A DNA stretch of 64,000 nt from Nocardioides sediminis (GTDB lineage: Bacteria; Actinomycetota; Actinomycetes; Propionibacteriales; Nocardioidaceae): positions 310,001 to 374,000 of the forward strand of contig NZ_PZYZ01000002.1 of NCBI RefSeq assembly GCF_003047295.1, written 5' to 3'. Every line of letters begins with the position of its first letter. Position 1 is the first letter of the stretch. A program made the translations under genes and the position numbers. The notes beneath the pieces are model-generated. The model did no database searches, was not told where the DNA came from, and saw nothing but the letters and a program-made list of their open reading frames with translations. Shown here one piece after another: positions 59,244 to 64,000 of the stretch.

Positions 59244-60227
59244 TCAGGCGTCGATGCTGCTCATGTCGCCGTACCGCTCGCCGACCACGGCCTCCCGCGG
59301 CACCGCGGCGTCGAGGGCCGCGAGGTCGTCGGCGGTGAGCCGCACGTCGGCTGCCCCGACGTTCTCCTCGAGGTAGGCCACCCGCTTGGTGCCCGGGATC
59401 GGGACGACGTCGTCGCCCTGCGCGAGCACCCACGCCAGCGCGAGCTGGCCGGGCGTCACGCCCTTGTCCTCGGCGATGCGGCGCACCTTGTCGACCAGCA
59501 CCAGGTTGGCGTCGAGCGCCTCGCCGTTGAGGCGGGGGAAGTACGCCGTGGTGCGCCGGTCGTCCTCGGACAGCGTGCCCTGACGGATCGCGCCGGTGAG
59601 GACGCCGCGTCCGAGGGGGGAGTAGGGGACCAGGCCGATGCCCAGCTCGCGGATCGTCGGGATGATCTCGTCCTCGAGGTCGCGGGTGAACAGCGAGTAC
59701 TCGCTCTGCAGTGCCGTGATCGGGTGGGTGGCGTGAGCCCTGCGGATGGTGTTCGCGGAGGCCTCCGAGAGGCCGAGGTGCCGGACCTTGCCCGCCTCGA
59801 CGAGCCCCGCCATCGCGCCGACGGTGTCCTCGATCGGCACGGAAGGGTCGACGCGGTGCTGGTAGTAGAGGTCGATGTGGTCGACCCCGAGGCGCTGGAG
59901 GCTGGCGTCGCACGCCGCCCGGACGTACTCCGGGCGCCCGTTGATGCCGACGCGGCTGCCGTCGGGCCGGCGCTCGTTGCCGAACTTGGTGGCGAGCTGG
60001 ACCTCGTCGCGGCGTCCCGCGATGGCCTTGCCGACGAGCTGCTCGTTGGTGAACGGGCCGTACATGTCGGCGGTGTCGAGGAAGGTCACGCCCAGGTCGA
60101 GGGCGCGGTGGATGGTGTCGATGCCCTGCTGCTCGTCCGTGGAGCCGTAGAACTCGCTCATGCCCATGCAGCCGAGGCCCATGGTCGAGACGGTCAGGTC
60201 ACCGAGCTGTCGCGTCTGGATCGTCAT
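59244..60227 (-). CDS. Aldo/keto reductase (AKR13-like)
   Basis: A 327-residue NADPH-dependent oxidoreductase. The catalytic tetrad is visible: Asp in [14 protein letters not shown] with the Tyr, Lys in LATKFGNE and His in [12 protein letters not shown]. The [12 protein letters not shown] start and the C-terminal [18 protein letters not shown] for the cofactor phosphate are as in the pyridoxal/AKR13 group. The ATG at 60227 has no strong Shine-Dalgarno. The acyl-CoA ligase gene upstream ends 30 bases before it. Substrate unknown. Confidence 0.92.
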   Translation of the reverse strand: MTIQTRQLGDLTVSTMGLGCMGMSEFYGSTDEQQGIDTIHRALDLGVTFLDTADMYGPFTNEQLVGKAIAGRRDEVQLATKFGNERRPDGSRVGINGRPEYVRAACDASLQRLGVDHIDLYYQHRVDPSVPIEDTVGAMAGLVEAGKVRHLGLSEASANTIRRAHATHPITALQSEYSLFTRDLEDEIIPTIRELGIGLVPYSPLGRGVLTGAIRQGTLSEDDRRTTAYFPRLNGEALDANLVLVDKVRRIAEDKGVTPGQLALAWVLAQGDDVVPIPGTKRVAYLEENVGAADVRLTADDLAALDAAVPREAVVGERYGDMSSIDA

Positions 60228-60257
60228 GTGCCCGAGTCAACGGGGTGGAGCGCCGGC

Positions 60258-61865
60258 TCACAACCCCAGCAGCCGGGACGACTCCTTGCGCATCTCGACC
60301 TTGCGCACCTTGCCGGTCACAGTCATCGGGAACTCGTCGACCACCATGACGTAGCGCGGGATCTTGTAGTGCGCGAGCTTCCCGGTCGCGAACTCGCGGA
60401 CCGCGGCCGCGTCGAGCGGCGCGGCACCGGGCCGCATGCGGACCCAGGCGCACAGCTCCTCGCCGTACTTGTCGTCGGGGACGCCGATCACCTGGACGTC
60501 CTCGACGTCGGGGTGGGTGTAGAGGAACTCCTCGATCTCGCGCGGGTAGATGTTCTCGCCGCCACGGATCACCATGTCCTTGATGCGGCCGGTGATCGAG
60601 AGGTTGCCCGCCTCGTCCATGACCGCCAGGTCGCCGGTGTGCATCCAGCCGTCGCGCAGCACCTCCGCGGTCTTGTCGGGCTCGTCCCAGTAGCCGAGCA
60701 TCACGGAGTAGCCCTTGGTCGCCAGCTCGCCCGACTCCCCGCGCGGGACCGTGTCCCCGGTGACCGGGTCGACGACCTTGACCTCGAGGTGCGCCCCGAC
60801 GCGACCGACGGTGCCGACCTTGACGTCGAAGGCGTCGTCGGTGCGGGTCTGCGTGGAGACCGGTGACGTCTCGGTCATGCCGTAGCAGATCGTCATCTCG
60901 GTGATCCCGGCGTCGATGAGCTTGCGCATCATTTCCGCGGGGCACGGCGAGCCGGCCATGATCCCGGTGCGCACGCTGGAGAGGTCGTACGACGCGAAGT
61001 CCGGCAACGCCCACTCGGCGATGAACATCGTGGGGACGCCGTACAGGCTCGTGCAGCGCTCCTGGGAGACCGCCGCGAGCGTCAGGGCTGGGTCGAACCC
61101 CGGCGCCGGGATGACCATGGTGGAGCCGTGGGTGAGGGCCGCGAGGTTGCCCATCACCATCCCGAAGCAGTGGTAGAAGGGCACCGGGATGCAGATCCGG
61201 TCCTCGTGGGTGTAGCGGCAGATCTCCCCGACGAAGAATCCGTTGTTGAGGATGTTGCGGTGGCTCAGGGTCGCGCCCTTGGGGAAGCCGGTGGTGCCCG
61301 ACGTGTACTGGATGTTGATCGGGTCGTCGGGCGCGAGGGACTGCTCGCGGACCTCGAGGTCGGCGGCGTCGATGGTGTCACCGCTCGCGAGGAGCTCGTC
61401 CCACAGCGGGCTGCCCAGCACGGTGCTCGCAGTCAGGGCCGTGCACTGCTCGCGCACCTCGTCGAGCATCGCGACGTAGTCGCTGGTCTTGAAGCTCTCC
61501 GCCAGGAACAGGTGGCTGATGCCGGCCTGGTTGAGCACGAAGGCCAGCTCGTGGGTCCGGTACGCCGGGTTGATGGTCACCAGGATCGCGCCGATGCGCG
61601 CCGTGGCGAGCTGCACGATCGTCCACTCGGCGCAGTTGGGCGCCCAGATCCCGACCCGGTCACCGGACGCCGTGCCGCCGGCGAGCAGCGCCCCGGCCAG
61701 GCGGCGTACGTCGGCGTCGAGCTCGGCCCACGTCCAGCGTCGACCAGTGCTCACCTCCACGAGCGCCTCGTGGTCGGCGTGCTGCGCGACCGTGCGGGTC
61801 AGGCAGGCGCCGATGGTCTCCTCGAGCAGGGCGGGCGTGGTCTCTCCGACGGCGTGCGAGTCCAT
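60258..61865 (-). CDS. AMP-forming fatty acyl-CoA synthetase (FadD-like)
   Basis: A 535-residue ANL-superfamily ligase. ATP loop QYTSGTTGFPKGATLSHRN near residue 190, ICYGMTETSPV, hinge region MHTGDLAVMDEAGNLSITGR, then IKDMVIRGGENIYPREIEEF and the catalytic Lys in PMTVTGKVRK. The NILNNGFFVGEICRYTHEDR segment is typical of medium- or long-chain FadD35-like enzymes. TAGGGT (61878-61873) ends seven bases before the ATG at 61865, which favours this start over the upstream one at 61892. Confidence 0.93.
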   Translation of the reverse strand: MDSHAVGETTPALLEETIGACLTRTVAQHADHEALVEVSTGRRWTWAELDADVRRLAGALLAGGTASGDRVGIWAPNCAEWTIVQLATARIGAILVTINPAYRTHELAFVLNQAGISHLFLAESFKTSDYVAMLDEVREQCTALTASTVLGSPLWDELLASGDTIDAADLEVREQSLAPDDPINIQYTSGTTGFPKGATLSHRNILNNGFFVGEICRYTHEDRICIPVPFYHCFGMVMGNLAALTHGSTMVIPAPGFDPALTLAAVSQERCTSLYGVPTMFIAEWALPDFASYDLSSVRTGIMAGSPCPAEMMRKLIDAGITEMTICYGMTETSPVSTQTRTDDAFDVKVGTVGRVGAHLEVKVVDPVTGDTVPRGESGELATKGYSVMLGYWDEPDKTAEVLRDGWMHTGDLAVMDEAGNLSITGRIKDMVIRGGENIYPREIEEFLYTHPDVEDVQVIGVPDDKYGEELCAWVRMRPGAAPLDAAAVREFATGKLAHYKIPRYVMVVDEFPMTVTGKVRKVEMRKESSRLLGL

Positions 61866-61910
61866 GGCCGCCACCCTAGTGACGACGGTCACCGTGGGGA
61901 CAGGTCGGCC

Positions 61911-62801
61911 TCAGAGCTGGAGGACCGAGGCGCTGACGAGGAACGCCGCGGCGACCGCGTCCGGGTCGTGCAGGTCGCCGGCGTCCCGCCGGGCGGCCTC
62001 GGCTCGGGCACGCACCGCCGCCCCCGGGTCCTCGGCGACGAGGTCGACGCACAGGCCGGCCACGACCGCCGCGAGATCGTGGTCGTCCAGGCCCTCGAGG
62101 GCAAGGCCGTCGTGCAGCCGCCTCGCTGCCTCGTCGAAGACCTCGCGAGCCGTGTCGAGGTCCACCTCGGGGCGTTGCCTCGCCACCGCGTCGGCGGCGG
62201 CCCTGAACTCGGCGAAGGGCGTCCCCGCGACGTGGGCCGCCGTCGCCATGTCGACCCACTCCTCGCGGAGGAGCGCGTACTCCACCTCGTCCACCCACCC
62301 CAGGTCCCGGTGCCACAGCGCCTGGACGGAGTGCCGCTCGCGCCGCATGCCCGCGCGCTCGAGCACTCTCACGGAGGCGTTGTTGTCCGCGTAGGCGGCG
62401 GCCGTGACCCGGCGCAGTCCGAGGTCCTCGAAGGCCGCGCCGAGGAGGGCCCGGGCGGTCGTGGTGCCGATGCCCTGTCCCGCGAAGCGCGGGTCCACGA
62501 AATAGCCGATGAGGCCGTCCGTGCCGGGCGGGGACCCGGGTTGACCGGGGCCGTCGACGACCTCGAGGAAGCCCATCGCGACCACCTCGCCGTCCCGATC
62601 CACGACGCAGGAGTAGTCCGTGGGACTGCTGGCGACGGCCAGCCAGTCACGACGCAGGTCGTCGGGGTCGACCTGGTTGTGCACCATGAAGTGGTTGGCG
62701 ACCGGGTCGTTGCGGAAGTCCTGCAGGGCCGGAATGTCCTTCTCGACGGCGTCGCGGAACAGGAGCCCGTCGCGGTGGACGGGCCAGGGGCTCGCATGCA
62801 T
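61911..62801 (-). CDS. GNAT acetyltransferase (RimJ/RimL-like) with a C-terminal helical domain
   Basis: A 296-residue protein. Residues 1-175 form a RimJ/RimL-type N-acetyltransferase: GLLFRDAVEKDIPALQDFRN, GYFVDPRFAGQGIGTTTARAL (acetyl-CoA loop), AAYADNNASVRVLERAGM. The last ~120 residues are helical and Ala/Asp/Arg rich, with no motif I recognise; they contain REEWVDMATAAHVAG and LDTAREVFDEAARRLHDG. The ATG is at 62801; an ATG-like codon four bases away is out of frame. It stands 53 bases after the epimerase gene in the same direction. Confidence 0.8.
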   Translation of the reverse strand: MHASPWPVHRDGLLFRDAVEKDIPALQDFRNDPVANHFMVHNQVDPDDLRRDWLAVASSPTDYSCVVDRDGEVVAMGFLEVVDGPGQPGSPPGTDGLIGYFVDPRFAGQGIGTTTARALLGAAFEDLGLRRVTAAAYADNNASVRVLERAGMRRERHSVQALWHRDLGWVDEVEYALLREEWVDMATAAHVAGTPFAEFRAAADAVARQRPEVDLDTAREVFDEAARRLHDGLALEGLDDHDLAAVVAGLCVDLVAEDPGAAVRARAEAARRDAGDLHDPDAVAAAFLVSASVLQL

Positions 62802-62854
62802 GGCCCCGAGCGTCACAGCCTCACCCGGTGGCGGCAACGGGATTTCCGGCGAGG

Positions 62855-63649
62855 TCAGTCGCCGAGGGCGGGGCGGAAGAACTGCTCCAGCGCGAACGGC
62901 CCACCGACGTACGCCGCCTCGGCCTGGTCCTCGGGACGGTCCGGGATGCGCACGGCGAACGCCTCGGCGTCGTCGAGCGGCTCGTAGCCCAGCCGACGAC
63001 CCGGCTCGAGGTCCCACCAGGCGCGGGTGTTGGCGCTGATCCCGTAGACGACCGCGAAGCCGGGCGCGGGCGCGGTGAGCGCCGCCTCGACCATCCGCAC
63101 GCAGTCGTCGGGGGAGAGCCAGGTCGACAGCGCCCGCACGGTGGCCGGCTCCTCGAGGAAGGAGCCGATCCGGCAGGCGACGGCGTCGACGGCGTAGCGG
63201 TCGGCGTACAGCGCCAGCAGCGCCTCGGCGGCGACCTTGCTGACCCCGTAGAACGTGTCGGGGCGCGGGAGGGCGTCGTCGGAGACGAGGTCGCGGCGCG
63301 GCGTGCGACCGACCGCGTGGTTGGAGGACGCGTAGACGATCCGGGTGACCCGGTGGGCCACCATCGCGTCGAGCAGCGCGGCCGTGGTGACCACGTGCGA
63401 GGTCAGCGACGCGGGCAGCGAGGCCTCGTCGGGGTGCCCGGCGAGGTGGACGACGGCGTCCAGCCGCTCCGCCGCGAAGACGGCCTCCACCGCGTCCGGG
63501 TCGGAGCAGTCGACGGTGTGCCAGGTCCCGGTGAAGCCCTCGGGCTCCGGCACCAGGTCGAGACCGACCACCTCGTGGTCGCGGTCGCAGAGGCCGAGCG
63601 TGACGGTCCGTCCGATGGACCCGGCCGCGCCGGTGACCAGGACGCGCAT
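62855..63649 (-). CDS. NAD-dependent epimerase/dehydratase family protein (uronate dehydrogenase-like)
   Basis: A 264-residue extended short-chain dehydrogenase. NAD loop VTGAAGSIGRTV near residue 5, VVHLAGHPDE, active Ser in IVYASSNHAVG and the Tyr-X-X-X-Lys in TFYGVSKVAAEAL near residue 136. Overall length and these blocks resemble uronate dehydrogenases, which oxidise glucuronate or galacturonate; I cannot confirm this. It is coupled to the purine nucleoside phosphorylase gene (TGATG overlap), so the two share a message. Confidence 0.88.
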   Translation of the reverse strand: MRVLVTGAAGSIGRTVTLGLCDRDHEVVGLDLVPEPEGFTGTWHTVDCSDPDAVEAVFAAERLDAVVHLAGHPDEASLPASLTSHVVTTAALLDAMVAHRVTRIVYASSNHAVGRTPRRDLVSDDALPRPDTFYGVSKVAAEALLALYADRYAVDAVACRIGSFLEEPATVRALSTWLSPDDCVRMVEAALTAPAPGFAVVYGISANTRAWWDLEPGRRLGYEPLDDAEAFAVRIPDRPEDQAEAAYVGGPFALEQFFRPALGD

Positions 63650-64000
63650 CAGATGCGCGGGACGATCTGGCCGAGCAGGTCACCCATCCGCGAGGCGGCG
63701 GCCTTGCCCGCCTCGAGGACCTCCTCGTGGTTGAGCGGCTCGCCGCTGATGCCGGCGGCGGCGTTGGTGACCAGGCTGATGCCGAGCACCTCCATCCCGG
63801 CCTCGCGGGCGGCGATCGCCTCCAGCGTGGTGCTCATGCCGATCAGCTGTCCGCCGATGGCGCGCACCATGTTGATCTCGGCCGGGGTCTCGTAGTGCGG
63901 ACCGGGGAACTGCACGTAGACGCCCTCGGCGAGCGTCGGGTCGATCTCGCGGCACAGGCCCCGCAGGCGCGGGCTGTAGAGGTCGGTGAGGTCCACGAAG
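63649..64000 (-). CDS. punA: Purine nucleoside phosphorylase, C-terminal part (gene runs off the window)
   Basis: The last ~116 codons of a trimeric, class I purine nucleoside phosphorylase (PunA/DeoD type, about 270 residues in full). Visible motifs are [16 protein letters not shown] (substrate/Glu region), [18 protein letters not shown] with the purine-ribose Met, and [15 protein letters not shown] with the base-recognising Asn. It would split inosine, deoxyinosine and guanosine to base and sugar-1-phosphate, supplying the mutase and DeoC encoded 10 kb upstream. The 5' end lies beyond 64000. Confidence 0.93.
   Translation of the reverse strand, partial: FVDLTDLYSPRLRGLCREIDPTLAEGVYVQFPGPHYETPAEINMVRAIGGQLIGMSTTLEAIAAREAGMEVLGISLVTNAAAGISGEPLNHEEVLEAGKAAASRMGDLLGQIVPRI

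Overview
The window is one stretch of chromosome from a high-GC actinobacterium, most likely Nocardioides or a close relative (Nocardioidaceae). The reasons are GTG/ATG starts with four-base stop/start overlaps, a monomeric isocitrate dehydrogenase, a three-subunit SdhCAB, a DUF222/HNH gene behind a LexA box, and a core gene order that (from memory, not checked) follows the succinyl-CoA synthetase to purine nucleoside phosphorylase block of Streptomyces coelicolor, parts of which also recur in Mycobacterium tuberculosis. I saw no tRNA, rRNA, CRISPR, prophage or insertion sequence, and no gene-free stretch longer than about 300 bases.

Layout. 1-9 kb: end of a cobalamin-binding mutase subunit, a photolyase, sucCD, a lipoprotein plus a membrane-anchored sigma-like protein, then perM-purN and a ZTP riboswitch ahead of purH. 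10-18 kb: a broken MFS gene, folD-DUF3017, mdh, a lipoprotein, an aquaporin with a long Pro/Gln tail, and icd. 18-24 kb: an MFS exporter, a 57-residue protein, a secreted lipase, and trpS with a 2'-5' RNA ligase-like gene, a YihY/BrkB gene and a SCO4848-type gene. 24-34 kb: sdhCAB behind a candidate DtxR/IdeR box, a GT4 glycosyltransferase, and mutA-mutB-meaB. 34-54 kb: nucleoside uptake and salvage (BMP lipoprotein with ABC ATPase and two permeases, cdd, deoA, add, deoC, two aldehyde dehydrogenase genes, a phosphohexomutase-family gene), interleaved with two related substrate-binding/VWA proteins, a MaoC protein, a kinase and a papain-like protein. 54-64 kb is more mixed: an AAC(2')-like acetyltransferase, an SOS-box HNH gene, a small compositionally odd island, DUF2252, an aldo/keto reductase, an acyl-CoA ligase, a GNAT protein, an epimerase and the end of a purine nucleoside phosphorylase.

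Two themes dominate. The first is central carbon flow: mutAB/meaB make succinyl-CoA, and sucCD, sdhCAB, mdh and icd are TCA steps. The second is nucleoside catabolism: import, deamination (cdd, add), phosphorolysis (deoA, punA), sugar-phosphate isomerisation (the mutase), aldol cleavage (deoC) and probably acetaldehyde oxidation (the aldehyde dehydrogenase).

The least familiar items are the sigma-like/membrane/double-sensor fusion with its neighbouring lipoprotein, the paired substrate-binding/VWA proteins, the half-length aldehyde dehydrogenase next to deoC, and the papain-like protein encoded with a kinase. Many genes have a TANNNT-type -10 element 6-8 bases before the start codon, which points to leaderless transcripts. 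All family calls were made by eye from translated sequence.
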